From Chitinophagaceae bacterium PMP191F (GTDB lineage: Bacteria; Bacteroidota; Bacteroidia; Chitinophagales; Chitinophagaceae), in the NCBI GenBank assembly GCA_001302245.1, contig LGYU01000008.1, positions 248,001 through 312,000 of the forward strand: a stretch of DNA of 64,000 nucleotides, given 5' to 3'. Under the pieces are notes generated by a model. It was not told where the DNA came from. It searched no databases and was given only the letters and a program-made list of their open reading frames with translations. Positions 42,207 to 52,025 of this stretch are shown here, piece after piece. Each line of letters opens with the position of its first letter. Within the stretch, counting starts at the first letter, position 1. The position numbers and the translations under genes were made by a program.

Positions 42207-44537
42207 ATGTTTACATTTTACAAACAGCCTGATTCTATGGATTGCGGACCTACCTGTTTAAGGATGGTGGCAAAACATTATGGAAGAGGGGTTTCATTGC
42301 AAACCCTGCGCGAAAAAACACAGATTGGTAAGGAAGGTGTAAACCTGCTGGGCATCAGTGATGCTGCAGAAAATATTGGTTTCAGAACACATAGTGTAAA
42401 GCTGTCGTATGATCTGCTGACAAAGGAAGCATTACTCCCTGCCATCTTACACTGGAACCAGAATCACTTTGTGGTATTGTACAAAGTGAAGAAGGATAAG
42501 CTTTTTGTAGCAGACCCAGGTATGGGCTTGCTAACTTTTACCAAACAGGAGTTTTGCCAACGTTGGATCAGCGATAAAACAGATAAAGTAGGGCAAGGCG
42601 TTGCGTTGCTGATGGAGCCAACTCCTGCTTTTTATGAAAATGCAGATGAGCAGGAAGAGAGAAAAAAAGATGGGCTTGCTTTTAAGAATATCTTCAACTA
42701 TGTACTGCCCTATAAAAAACTGGTGATACAATTGTTTGTAGGCTTGGGTGTCAGCAGTCTGCTGCAACTGTTCCTGCCTTTTCTTACGCAGAGCGTCGTG
42801 GATGTGGGTGTTAATACAGCAAATATTCACTTTGTATACATTGTATTACTGGCACAACTGGCATTGTTTGCGGGGCGTATGGTGGTAGAGTTTGTACGTA
42901 GCTGGATATTGCTGCACATCAGTACGCGTATCAATATTGCCATCCTGACCGATTTCCTGGTAAAACTGATGAAGCTGCCGGTATCTTTTTTTGATAGTAA
43001 GAAGACAGGCGATATTCTGCAGCGCATGAATGATCACAGCAGGATCGAATCTTTCTTAACAGGATCCTCGCTCAACATCTTATTCTCACTGGTAAACCTG
43101 GTGATCTTTTCTGCAGTTCTGGCTTTTTTCAATATTGGCATCTTTGCCGTTTTTGTTATTGCCAGCATATTGTATGCTGTATGGGTCATCGTATTTCTGC
43201 GTAAAAGAAAATCGCTTGACTACAAACGCTTTGATGTTGCAGCACGGGAACAAAGTGCTACCATACAATTGGTGCAGGGCATGCAGGAGATCAAACTGAA
43301 TGGCGTGGAAAAGTCGATGCGCTGGAACTGGGAAGGACTACAGGCCAAGTTGTTCAGGCTGAGTATGAAAGGGCTTGCATTGAACCAATGGCAACAGGCA
43401 GGAGCGTTCTTTGTAAATGAAGGCAAAAATATTTTTATCACTTTTTTATCAGCCAAGTCGGTAATAGATGGCGGAATGACATTGGGAGAAATGCTGGCTG
43501 TGCAGTATATGATCGGTCAGTTGAATAGCCCGATAGAACAAATGATTGGATTTGTACAAAGCTGGCAGAACGCGCGCATCAGTATGGACAGGCTCAATGA
43601 GATCCATACTATAGAGGATGAAGAACCTTCACATCAGCTTTTTTTGCATGAACTACCTCCCGCATTTGCCACCAACCTGGTGGGTGGAAAAGCGGTTGAT
43701 CAACCGGCAAACGGGAAACCTTTTGGCTGGAATGTGGCTGAACAAACAGAGGCCCTGGTTGAAACACTTACAGAAACGATACCGTTGGTAAATACTACTG
43801 CCGCGATCCATTTTCAGAATGTGAGTTTTACGTATACTGGTGCAGGCAATGAACCTGTATTGCGTGATATTAACCTGACTATACCACGGGGAAAAACTAC
43901 TGCAATAGTAGGTGTAAGTGGAAGCGGCAAAACAACCTTATTGAAGTTGCTGCTGAAATTTTATGAACCACAGAAAGGAGAGATCAAACTGAACACCACC
44001 GCATTATCGAATGTCAGTCATAAAACATGGCGCAGTCATTGTGGTGCGGTAATGCAGGAAAGCTTTATCTTTTCGGATACTATTGCCCGCAACATAGCGG
44101 TAGGCGCTGAAAAAATTGATATGGAAAAACTGTATCGGGCAGTAGAAGTAGCCAATGTGCGTGAATTTATTGAAAGTTTACCATTAGGATTTAATACCAA
44201 TATCGGTGCGGAAGGCAACGGCATCAGTATGGGTCAAAAGCAACGCATCCTGATTGCACGGGCCGTATACCGTGATCCTGAATTTATATTTTTTGATGAG
44301 GCAACCAACAGCCTGGATGCTAATAATGAAAGCATTATTGTAAATAACCTGCAATCCTTTTTACGTGGCAAAACGGTAGTAGTGGTAGCGCACCGCCTCA
44401 GTACGGTAAAACATGCTGACCAGATAGTGGTGTTGAATAAAGGCGTAATTGCAGAAAAAGGTACACACCAGGAACTGGTGAACCTGAAAGGAGAATATTT
44501 CACGCTGGTGAAAAATCAACTTGAACTGGGTGAATAA
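42207..44537 (+). CDS. C39 peptidase-containing ABC exporter (bacteriocin/GG-peptide type)
   Basis: 776 residues in three parts. C39 peptidase domain (1-145): Gln7, Cys13 (DCGPTCL), His87 (NHFVVL) and Asp103 (ADPGMG) form a complete active site for cutting after double glycine. Membrane domain (about 165-455) with six spans typical of bacteriocin exporters. Nucleotide-binding domain (about 545-776): Walker A GVSGSGKTT 569-577, signature ISMGQ 673-677 in place of the usual LSGGQ, Walker B with Asp697/Glu698, and the H-loop AHRLSTV. An unusual 60-70-residue linker (about 480-545) precedes the NBD. It should trim the leader and pump out the precursor encoded upstream. Confidence 0.93.
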   Translation: MFTFYKQPDSMDCGPTCLRMVAKHYGRGVSLQTLREKTQIGKEGVNLLGISDAAENIGFRTHSVKLSYDLLTKEALLPAILHWNQNHFVVLYKVKKDKLFVADPGMGLLTFTKQEFCQRWISDKTDKVGQGVALLMEPTPAFYENADEQEERKKDGLAFKNIFNYVLPYKKLVIQLFVGLGVSSLLQLFLPFLTQSVVDVGVNTANIHFVYIVLLAQLALFAGRMVVEFVRSWILLHISTRINIAILTDFLVKLMKLPVSFFDSKKTGDILQRMNDHSRIESFLTGSSLNILFSLVNLVIFSAVLAFFNIGIFAVFVIASILYAVWVIVFLRKRKSLDYKRFDVAAREQSATIQLVQGMQEIKLNGVEKSMRWNWEGLQAKLFRLSMKGLALNQWQQAGAFFVNEGKNIFITFLSAKSVIDGGMTLGEMLAVQYMIGQLNSPIEQMIGFVQSWQNARISMDRLNEIHTIEDEEPSHQLFLHELPPAFATNLVGGKAVDQPANGKPFGWNVAEQTEALVETLTETIPLVNTTAAIHFQNVSFTYTGAGNEPVLRDINLTIPRGKTTAIVGVSGSGKTTLLKLLLKFYEPQKGEIKLNTTALSNVSHKTWRSHCGAVMQESFIFSDTIARNIAVGAEKIDMEKLYRAVEVANVREFIESLPLGFNTNIGAEGNGISMGQKQRILIARAVYRDPEFIFFDEATNSLDANNESIIVNNLQSFLRGKTVVVVAHRLSTVKHADQIVVLNKGVIAEKGTHQELVNLKGEYFTLVKNQLELGE

Positions 44538-44554
44538 ACAAAAACGTAGCTGTT

Positions 44555-45856
44555 ATGGCATCAGATAATAAAGTACAACAAACGCAGGAAGAATTATTAA
44601 GTCACGAAGTTCGTGAGCTGGTAAGCTACAGGCCGCATTGGATTGTGCGGAGAGGTAATATGTTGTTTCTGCTGATCCTTTTATTATTGCTGTCACTAAC
44701 ATGGGTTGTGCGTTATCCTGATGTCGTGAAGGGCTCTGCACGTCTGGTGGCTATTGATGCACCCAAATTGCTGACGGCTAAAACAGATGGCAAGCTGGAA
44801 AAATTACTGGTAGCTAATGAACAGGATGTGCAGAAAGATCAGCCGCTTGCTTTTTTACAAAGTACCGGGAAACACGAACAGGTGCTGATACTTGAAAAAT
44901 GGATCAGGGATATTGAACCCGCCATTGCAGGTAATAAACCGGAAGTAGTTGTACAGCAACCATTACCTGCACTGAATAACCTGGGAGAAGTACAGACCGC
45001 TTACCAGGATTTTCAGAATGTATTACATGAAACAGTACAGATACTGTCTAACGGATATTATCAGCAGAAAAAAAGGGCGCTGCTGGAAGACCTGCAATAT
45101 TTATCGGCCATAGATACCAATGCACAGAAACAGCTTTCTCTATTGCAACAGGATTTTGTATTACAACAACAGGAGTACAACGCCAATGAAAAGCTGGCAG
45201 GGGAAAAGGTGATTGCTCCACTGGAACTGAATCAGCAGAAAAGTAAGATCATCGCCAAGGAGCAAAGTCTGCAACAGTTCTCTGCACAGTTAATTAATAA
45301 CAACATGGCAGAGCACAATAAGCGTAAGGAAATACTGGATGTACAGAAGTACATTACTGACCAGCAGCAAAAATTCCGTTCCGCATTACTGAACCTGAAA
45401 AGCAAGGTAGAGGAATGGAAGCTGCGTTACATTGTTATAGCACCGGTTGCCGGTAAAGTAATATGGGTTTCTTTTCTGCAGGAAAATCAGCTACTGACCA
45501 ATAACCAGGAACTGTTTTTTGTACAGCCTCCGCAAAGCCAGTATTATGCGGAACTGATGGCTCCGCAAAGCGGGTTGGGCAAAATAAGAACAGGACAACC
45601 GGTAAACCTCCGGGTAGAAAGTTATCCTAATACTGAATTTGGATACCTGCGCGGCAATGTGACCTATATTGCCAATATGCCCAGTCACCGGGATAGTTTT
45701 CTGATTAAGGTGGAATTGCCCGAGGGATTACAGACGAATTACAACAAAACCATCTTTTTCCGCAACAACCTGCTGGCCCAGGCAGAAGTAATAACGGACA
45801 ACCGGCGTTTATTCAGCCGTTTCTGGGGGCAGTTACAGCAAGCTACCCAACGTTAA
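44555..45856 (+). CDS. HlyD-family periplasmic adaptor for peptide export
   Basis: 433 residues: a cytoplasmic N-terminus, one membrane span (about 36-52), a lipoyl-like half motif (LLTAKTDGKLEKLLV), a long coiled-coil hairpin (about 125-295), the second lipoyl half (YIVIAPVAGKVIWV) and a beta-barrel region (TGQPVNLRVESYPNTEFGYLRGNV). This is the type I secretion adaptor that links an inner-membrane ABC exporter to an outer-membrane channel. It directly follows the exporter gene (17 bp). No TolC-like gene is in the window, so a shared channel elsewhere is needed. Confidence 0.88.
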   Translation: MASDNKVQQTQEELLSHEVRELVSYRPHWIVRRGNMLFLLILLLLLSLTWVVRYPDVVKGSARLVAIDAPKLLTAKTDGKLEKLLVANEQDVQKDQPLAFLQSTGKHEQVLILEKWIRDIEPAIAGNKPEVVVQQPLPALNNLGEVQTAYQDFQNVLHETVQILSNGYYQQKKRALLEDLQYLSAIDTNAQKQLSLLQQDFVLQQQEYNANEKLAGEKVIAPLELNQQKSKIIAKEQSLQQFSAQLINNNMAEHNKRKEILDVQKYITDQQQKFRSALLNLKSKVEEWKLRYIVIAPVAGKVIWVSFLQENQLLTNNQELFFVQPPQSQYYAELMAPQSGLGKIRTGQPVNLRVESYPNTEFGYLRGNVTYIANMPSHRDSFLIKVELPEGLQTNYNKTIFFRNNLLAQAEVITDNRRLFSRFWGQLQQATQR

Positions 45857-46170
45857 TATTGATGTAATAATATTATTATATAGGTTATACTACAAGCGAC
45901 CTTACAGAGCAGGTAAAAACTGCCGGTAAACCAATAAAACCGGCGAACAGCACTTTTTACCAGTCCGGGGTTTGATAAATGACAAAGAATATAGCTGCTG
46001 AATAGCCTGGCAATGAAGCTTTTCCACGATTTTTCACCTGTATTTTACCGTTTTCACTGCTATATACCGGGTAGTTGGCAGGGCTGCTGTTAACTTTTCG
46101 CATGCTACTTTTACCGGCACATCATTCCCATTCAAATTTTTGTACCTTCGTGCACTTCAAAAACCAAGGT

Positions 46171-46935
46171 ATGCAAAGCCTTAAGGAGCAAATTGACCTG
46201 CAGCGACTGCCAAGTCATATTGCTATAATTATGGACGGAAATGGCCGATGGGCCAAAGAAAAGGGGCAAGACCGCCTCTATGGCCACTTCCATGGGGTGG
46301 AAAGCGTGCGCAATATTGTGGAAGGCTGTGCAGAACTGGGGGTAGGATACCTTACCTTGTATGCCTTTTCAACCGAAAACTGGGACAGACCCGAGAACGA
46401 AGTGATGGGATTAATGACCCTGCTGGTGGAAACCATCCGCAAGGAAACAGAAACCCTGAACAAGAATAATATCCGGCTGCATGTAATTGGTGATATTGAA
46501 ATGCTGCCCGAATCTGCCCGCCAGGCATTGAATGAATCATTGCAGATCACCAGCACCAATACGGGGCTGAATCTTGTAATGGCGCTGAGCTATAGCAGCC
46601 GGTGGGAACTGGTACAGGCAGTAAGGCATATTGCAGAGGATGTAAAGGCGGGTAAAATAGATCCTGTTGCCATTAACCAGGACACTGTACAGGCGTACCT
46701 GGCTACCAGCAATTTTCCCGATCCTGAATTGATGATACGTACCAGCGGAGAGTATCGTATCAGTAATTTTTTGTTGTATCAACTGGCGTATGCAGAACTG
46801 TATTTTACAGATGTGCGTTGGCCTGACTTCCGTAAAGAAAATCTGTATGAAGCCATACTGGATTTTCAGAAACGTGAAAGACGGTTTGGAAAAACAGGTG
46901 ACCAGGTAAAAAAGGACACACTTGTTAATCACTGA
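46171..46935 (+). CDS. uppS: Isoprenyl transferase (undecaprenyl diphosphate synthase)
   Basis: 254 residues from ATG at 46171, with AAGG just before it; the open frame upstream to 46075 is not conserved. Motifs: IAIIMDGNGRWA with catalytic Asp22, GVESVRNIVEGCAELGV, TLYAFSTENWDRP, and the C-terminal PELMIRTSGEYRISNFLLYQLAYAELYF. It builds the C55 lipid carrier for peptidoglycan and surface glycans. The 315-bp gap before it (45857-46170) shows an AT palindrome TAATAATATTATTA (45865-45878) and a GCCGGT/ACCGGC stem (45922-45944), and nothing gene-like. Confidence 0.93.
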   Translation: MQSLKEQIDLQRLPSHIAIIMDGNGRWAKEKGQDRLYGHFHGVESVRNIVEGCAELGVGYLTLYAFSTENWDRPENEVMGLMTLLVETIRKETETLNKNNIRLHVIGDIEMLPESARQALNESLQITSTNTGLNLVMALSYSSRWELVQAVRHIAEDVKAGKIDPVAINQDTVQAYLATSNFPDPELMIRTSGEYRISNFLLYQLAYAELYFTDVRWPDFRKENLYEAILDFQKRERRFGKTGDQVKKDTLVNH

Positions 46936-47082
46936 TAATAATAAATTATATAGCCCTGCTTATGAGAACGTACGTGAAAAGTCAGCATAACAACTGGTGG
47001 CAAAAAAAAGTTTCACAGTCGTCTCTTTTAACAAACACTTTTAATAAATCCCTTTAATTTGCTCCAGTTTAAACAACCCGGA

Positions 47083-49815
47083 ATGCAGCGTACGTTTACT
47101 TCCAGCTTTACTCTATTGATTTTGGCTTTGTTTTTGGCTAGTTCTGCCAGGTCCCAGGTAAAAACTGATACAATTCCCACTACAATAGATCCCGAACTGG
47201 AGGCCCTCAGCACATCAAAGGTGCCCCATGAATATGTTATTGCAGGCATAAAGGTTACCGGTACGCTGCGCTATGATGAGCAACTGCTGATTTCCATTGC
47301 AGGCTTCAACGTAGGCGATAAAGTAGTAATACCCGGGGGCGACAACTTCAGCAAGGCGATTACCAATCTCTGGAACCAGCACCTGTTTTCTAACGTACAG
47401 ATATACTTTACCAAATTGCAAGGTACCAACCTGTATGTTGAGATTCACGTAACAGAGCGTCCCGGATTGTCCAAATACTATATGAAGGGCGTACGTAAAT
47501 CTGAAAGTGATGATCTGCGCGGAAAAACCGGTCTTGTTGCAGGACGTGCGGTAACTGAAAATACCAAACGTGCTGCTATTGACGCCATTCAGAAATATTA
47601 TACTGAAAAAGGATTCCAGAGTGCCAGTGTACGTATTGAAGAAGTACCCGATCCTTCGTTGCCCAACTCGGTAATACTGAACTTTTATATTGAGAAAGGA
47701 CACAAAGTGCGTATAGACGGTGTGAACTTTTATGGTAATGAGAATGTAAGTGGCCTGAAGCTGAAAAAGCAGATGAAAGGCACCAAGGAAATGACCAAGC
47801 TGACGTTGTATCCTTCACACGAACAGAGCCCTTACGGTGAAAACCCCCAGCCCTCTTTTAAAGAATACCTGAAAGATGCCGGGTTTTTATCAGTTACCAA
47901 AACCAAAGATTTCCTCGATCCTTATTTTCGCTTCAAACTCTTCAGTTCTGCCAAGTACAACGAGAAGAAGTATATAGAGGATAAAGAAAAGGTACTGGAT
48001 TACTATAACTCTATTGGTTTCCGTGACGCAACCATCGTTGCAGATACACAATATTATAATAAGAAGGGTAACCTTAAAATTGACCTGAAAGTAAGCGAAG
48101 GAAGACAGTACTATTTTGGTAACATTGCCTGGAAAGGTAATACCAAGTATTCTGACTCTATCCTTACCTTCCTGCTGGGTATCAAAAAAGGTGATATCTA
48201 TAACCTGGAAACCCTGAACAAAAAACTGGGTAAAGGACAAATGAGTCCCGAAGGTGGTGACATCAGTGGTTACTATATGGACGATGGTTACCTGTTTTTT
48301 CGTGTAGACCCTGTTGAAACAGCGGTATATAATGACACCATCGATTTTGAGATACGTATGGTGGAAGGTCCGCAGGCTACTATTAAAAACGTAACCATTG
48401 CTGGTAACGAAAAAACGAAAGAGCACGTTATTCGTCGTGAGCTGCGTACGCTGCCCGGCGATAAATTCAGTCGCTCAGACCTGGTGCGCTCCAATCGTGA
48501 GATTGCGCAGTTAGGTTTCTTCAACCAGGAAAAAATTGGTATCACACCTGTACCTAACCCTGATGATGGTACGGTAGATATTAACTACACTGTAGAAGAG
48601 AAATCTTCTGACCAGCTGGAGCTGAGTGCCGGTTGGGGTGGTGGTATCGGTTTGACAGGTACACTGGGTGTATCATTCAACAACTTCTCTATACGCAATA
48701 TATTAAAGAGGTCTGCATGGGATCCATTACCCACAGGTGATGGTCAGAAACTGAGTCTGCGTGTGCAGTCAAACGGTCGTGCATACCAGTCGTACAACTT
48801 CTCATTTACCGAACCCTGGCTGGGTGGTAAAAAGCGCAACTCGCTTACCGTTAGTGCGTACAAAAGCGTATTCCGTACCGGTGGTATCGGATCAGATGGC
48901 CGCTATTTCTACAGCGATACCAATCGCCTGAAGAACTTTGGTGTAAGTGTTGCCCTGGGTAAACAGCTGAAATGGCCTGATGACTATTTTACATTGGTAT
49001 ACTCATTAAGCTATACGCAATACAAACTGATCAACTATCCGTTGTTCACTTCCGATTTCAGAAACGGAACGTCCAACAACTTCAGCTTTAAAATTGCACT
49101 GAGCCGCAACTCTGCAGGTCCAAACCCCATCTATCCTGTAAGCGGTTCTAACTTTATGACCAGCCTGCAGCTGACGCCGCCATATTCATTGATCAATACC
49201 AGCATTACCAATAAGGACAGTTATAAACTGCCGGAATACCATAAATGGCGTTTCAATGCAGAATGGTTCATTCCTATCGGTAAAGGTATGGGTGAAGACA
49301 AAAGCCACCAGTTTGTGCTGAGAGCGGCTGCCAAATATGGTTTCATTGGCCGTTACAACAGCAAGCTGAACTTCTCACCCTTCGAACGTTTCCAGGTGGG
49401 TGATGCCGGTTTGGCAAATGGTAGTTATGTATTGGGTTATGATATCATTGCACACCGTGGTTACCCGGTGTATGAAAGTTCAGATCCCAAAGTGAATCCC
49501 GATCAGCAGAGCGCCAGCATGTATTTTACCATGTTCAACAAGTATACTCTTGAACTGAGATATCCTTTTGCTACTAACCCCAGCAGCACCATCTATGCTA
49601 CAGCATGGTTTGAAGCAGCCAACGGATGGTATGATTATAAAAGTTATAATCCTTTCCGTTTGCGCAGAAGTGCGGGTGTTGGTATGCGCTTCTTCCTGCC
49701 AATGTTCGGTTTGCTTGGATTTGACTATGGTGTAGGCTTTGATCGCCTTACTCCCGGTAACAGGCTGCGCGATGCAACACGCTTTACCTTTATGTTGGGT
49801 TATGAACCTGAATAA
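47083..49815 (+). CDS. bamA: Outer membrane protein assembly factor BamA
   Basis: 910 residues from ATG at 47083 (MQRTFTSSFTLLILALFLASSARSQ, a signal peptide); a TTG eight codons upstream is open too. The N-terminal half has repeated POTRA domains (VIAGIKVTGTLRYDEQLL; VRIDGVNFYGNENVSGLKLKKQM; YYFGNIAWKGNTKYSDSIL; ATIKNVTIAGNEKTKEHVIRREL), the C-terminal half a 16-strand barrel with the GxxGLTGTLG and FRLRRSAGVGMRFFLPMFGLLGFDYG stretches. BamA inserts barrel proteins into the outer membrane. Adjacent Skp-like chaperones support the assignment. Confidence 0.92.
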   Translation: MQRTFTSSFTLLILALFLASSARSQVKTDTIPTTIDPELEALSTSKVPHEYVIAGIKVTGTLRYDEQLLISIAGFNVGDKVVIPGGDNFSKAITNLWNQHLFSNVQIYFTKLQGTNLYVEIHVTERPGLSKYYMKGVRKSESDDLRGKTGLVAGRAVTENTKRAAIDAIQKYYTEKGFQSASVRIEEVPDPSLPNSVILNFYIEKGHKVRIDGVNFYGNENVSGLKLKKQMKGTKEMTKLTLYPSHEQSPYGENPQPSFKEYLKDAGFLSVTKTKDFLDPYFRFKLFSSAKYNEKKYIEDKEKVLDYYNSIGFRDATIVADTQYYNKKGNLKIDLKVSEGRQYYFGNIAWKGNTKYSDSILTFLLGIKKGDIYNLETLNKKLGKGQMSPEGGDISGYYMDDGYLFFRVDPVETAVYNDTIDFEIRMVEGPQATIKNVTIAGNEKTKEHVIRRELRTLPGDKFSRSDLVRSNREIAQLGFFNQEKIGITPVPNPDDGTVDINYTVEEKSSDQLELSAGWGGGIGLTGTLGVSFNNFSIRNILKRSAWDPLPTGDGQKLSLRVQSNGRAYQSYNFSFTEPWLGGKKRNSLTVSAYKSVFRTGGIGSDGRYFYSDTNRLKNFGVSVALGKQLKWPDDYFTLVYSLSYTQYKLINYPLFTSDFRNGTSNNFSFKIALSRNSAGPNPIYPVSGSNFMTSLQLTPPYSLINTSITNKDSYKLPEYHKWRFNAEWFIPIGKGMGEDKSHQFVLRAAAKYGFIGRYNSKLNFSPFERFQVGDAGLANGSYVLGYDIIAHRGYPVYESSDPKVNPDQQSASMYFTMFNKYTLELRYPFATNPSSTIYATAWFEAANGWYDYKSYNPFRLRRSAGVGMRFFLPMFGLLGFDYGVGFDRLTPGNRLRDATRFTFMLGYEPE

Positions 49816-49863
49816 TGTGTAAATTTCCAATGCATTGAATTACGAACCATTAAAATTTTGAAT

Positions 49864-50394
49864 ATGAAAAAGCTAATATACGTGGCGGTATGTACGCTAT
49901 TACTGGCTGCCGGTTTGTTAAGCACTACTGCTGTACAGGCACAACGCTATGCCATTGTAGATACCAAGTATATACTGGATAAAATGCCAGACTATACTGA
50001 AGCACAGAAAAAGCTGAACCAGTTCAGCGAATTGTGGCAAAAAGAAATAGACGATAAACAGGCTGTACTGGATAAAATGTATAAGGATTTTGAGGCTGAA
50101 CAGGTAATGCTGAGCGACGTACTGAAAAAGAAAAGAGAAGATGAATTGTTTGTACGGGAAAAAGAACTCAGGGACCTGCAGCGCAAACGCTTTGGTTTTG
50201 AAGGAGATTTATTCAAAAAAAGGCAGGAACTGGTAAAACCCATACAGGACAGGGTTTACGACGCTATTAAAAAACTGGCTGTTAACAGACAGTACGACTT
50301 TATTTTGGATAAAAGTGAAGGAATTACCGTTATCTTTGCCGACCCCAAGCTGGACCGTAGCGAAGATATACTGAAAGACCTGGGTGTTAAATAA
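49864..50394 (+). CDS. OmpH/Skp-like periplasmic chaperone 1
   Basis: 176 residues from ATG at 49864 (MKKLIYVAVCTLLLAAGLLSTTAVQAQ, signal peptide). The mature part starts YAIVDTKYILDKMPDY, the classic OmpH opening, followed by long charged helices (about 50-130) that form the two-tentacle coiled coil, and a closing KSEGITVIFADPKLDRSEDIL. Skp-type proteins hold unfolded outer-membrane proteins for BamA. Directly after bamA, and followed by a paralog. Confidence 0.9.
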   Translation: MKKLIYVAVCTLLLAAGLLSTTAVQAQRYAIVDTKYILDKMPDYTEAQKKLNQFSELWQKEIDDKQAVLDKMYKDFEAEQVMLSDVLKKKREDELFVREKELRDLQRKRFGFEGDLFKKRQELVKPIQDRVYDAIKKLAVNRQYDFILDKSEGITVIFADPKLDRSEDILKDLGVK

Positions 50395-50509
50395 AGGTGA
50401 AAGCAGAAAGGGCAAAACAACTATTTATAGTATTTTTTCAACTTAAAACAAAAATAAACGCCTTACTCAAAGCAGCAGATAAGGCCTTTGGTTGACCTTA
50501 ATAACAAAA

Positions 50510-51097
50510 ATGAAACGCATGAAAAATTTGTTCACAGCAATGTTGTTTGTCCTGGGGCTGCTGATGGTGGCTGGTCAGGTAAGTGCTCAAACTAAATTTG
50601 GTTACATTAGCCTGCAGGAACTGATCACTGCAATGCCTGAGTATAAAAAAGCTGAAGCTGATATGGGCGACTACCGTAAAGCGCTTGGTCAGCAGGGTGA
50701 TGAGTACCAGAGAGAGCTGGCTAGAAAAGACAGTATCTTTTCTGCTGACTCTACCAAATGGACTGCCATCCAGAAAGATCTGAAAAGAAAAGAATTCAAC
50801 GAATTATACCTGAAGGTGATGAACTTCAACCAACAGGCCCAGAATATGGTAAACCAGAAAGAAGAAGAATTGCTGGAACCCATTCAACAGAAAGCCATTC
50901 AGACCACACAGGCTGTAGCTAAAGAAAACGGCTATACTTATGTGTTCCCTAAAGAACAGCTGATCGCTTATCCTGCCGGTGATGACCTGCTTCCGCTGGT
51001 GGCTAAAAAGCTGAATGTTACAATTCCTGCTAAAGGTGCTGCTGCTCCGCCTGCCGGAGGCGCTGCTCCTGCCAACAAGCCTGCTGGTAAACAGTAA
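50510..51097 (+). CDS. OmpH/Skp-like periplasmic chaperone 2 with Ala/Pro tail
   Basis: 195 residues from ATG at 50510; a second ATG three codons later (50519) is equally possible. The signal peptide ends VSAQ; the mature part opens KFGYISLQELITAMPEYKKAE, then a coiled-coil region to about 150. The last 20 residues are a low-complexity tail rich in Ala, Pro and Gly (GAAAPPAGGAAP), absent from the first copy. Terminator at 51123. Confidence 0.88.
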   Translation: MKRMKNLFTAMLFVLGLLMVAGQVSAQTKFGYISLQELITAMPEYKKAEADMGDYRKALGQQGDEYQRELARKDSIFSADSTKWTAIQKDLKRKEFNELYLKVMNFNQQAQNMVNQKEEELLEPIQQKAIQTTQAVAKENGYTYVFPKEQLIAYPAGDDLLPLVAKKLNVTIPAKGAAAPPAGGAAPANKPAGKQ

Positions 51098-51122
51098 TTG
51101 CTGAATAACAGATAGAATATTG

Positions 51123-51156
51123 ACCGCTTCATGTTCAACATGAAGCGGTTTTTTAT
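51123..51156 (+). terminator. Intrinsic terminator after the Skp-like pair
   Basis: ACCGCTTCATGT and ACATGAAGCGGT form a 12-bp perfect stem with a TCA loop, followed by TTTTTTATT. It separates the bamA-skp transcript from murI, whose ATG is 53 bases later. Confidence 0.92.
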
Positions 51157-51209
51157 TGGTCATAACACTGGATAGGCAGTATCATCAGTTCAATCTGTAC
51201 TTTTGTATT

Positions 51210-52025
51210 ATGCAACCTATTGGCATCTTCGATTCCGGTTATGGCGGTCTTACCGTAATGAAAGAAATACTGAAAAAGCTGCCGCAATACGATTATATCT
51301 ATTTAGGTGATAACGCGCGGGCACCCTATGGTATACGTTCTTTTGATACGGTATATCGTTATACCCTGCAATGTGTGGAGTGGTTTTTTCAGCAGCAATG
51401 CCCACTGGTGATCCTGGCCTGTAATACAGCCTCTGCAAAGGCCCTGCGTACTATTCAGCAGCATGACCTGCCGGCACGCTATCCCAACAAAAGAGTTCTG
51501 GGTGTAATACGGCCTACTACAGAGATCATCGGTTCATTTACCAACAGCAATAAAGTAGGAGTGCTTGCCACTAAAGGCACAGTACAATCTGAGTCGTATC
51601 TTATTGAGATCAAAAAATTTTTTCCGCAGATTGCCGTGTACCAGGAAGCTTGCCCAATGTGGGTGCCATTGATAGAGAACAACGAGCATAACGGGCCAGG
51701 CGCAGATTACTTTGTAAAGAAACACCTCAACGGCATTTTGCAAAAGGATGCAGGTATAGATGTGCTTTTGCTGGCCTGTACGCATTATCCTTTGCTGAAA
51801 GATAAGATTATGGAACAACTGCCCACAGGAGTTATTTTGCTGTCGCAGGGCGAAATTGTGGCCAACAGCCTGACGGATTACCTGCAGCGCCACCCGGAAA
51901 TAGAAACGCAGTGCAGCAAGGGCGGCAGCCGTGCTTTTTATACCACTGATTCGGCTGAAGACTTTGATAACCAGGCGACTATTTTCTTTGAGCAACCCTT
52001 ACAATCGCAACATCTTGCGCTGTAA
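51210..52025 (+). CDS. murI: Glutamate racemase
   Basis: 271 residues from ATG at 51210 (MQPIGIFDSGYGG); a further in-frame TTG start at 51156 would begin within the terminator. Catalytic motifs: Asp8-Ser9 in FDSGYGG, Cys71 in ACNTASA, Cys190 in LLACTHYPLL. It supplies D-glutamate for peptidoglycan. Position after bamA and the Skp proteins is the usual Bacteroidota order. Confidence 0.93.
   Translation: MQPIGIFDSGYGGLTVMKEILKKLPQYDYIYLGDNARAPYGIRSFDTVYRYTLQCVEWFFQQQCPLVILACNTASAKALRTIQQHDLPARYPNKRVLGVIRPTTEIIGSFTNSNKVGVLATKGTVQSESYLIEIKKFFPQIAVYQEACPMWVPLIENNEHNGPGADYFVKKHLNGILQKDAGIDVLLLACTHYPLLKDKIMEQLPTGVILLSQGEIVANSLTDYLQRHPEIETQCSKGGSRAFYTTDSAEDFDNQATIFFEQPLQSQHLAL

Noticed and set aside
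40261-45996. 13-base identity AAAGAATATAGCT at 40261 and 45984, considered as attachment-site repeats of the cassette
   Set aside because: The first copy lies inside the cassette, not at its left edge, and a 13-base match in 8 kb is not rare enough to claim.
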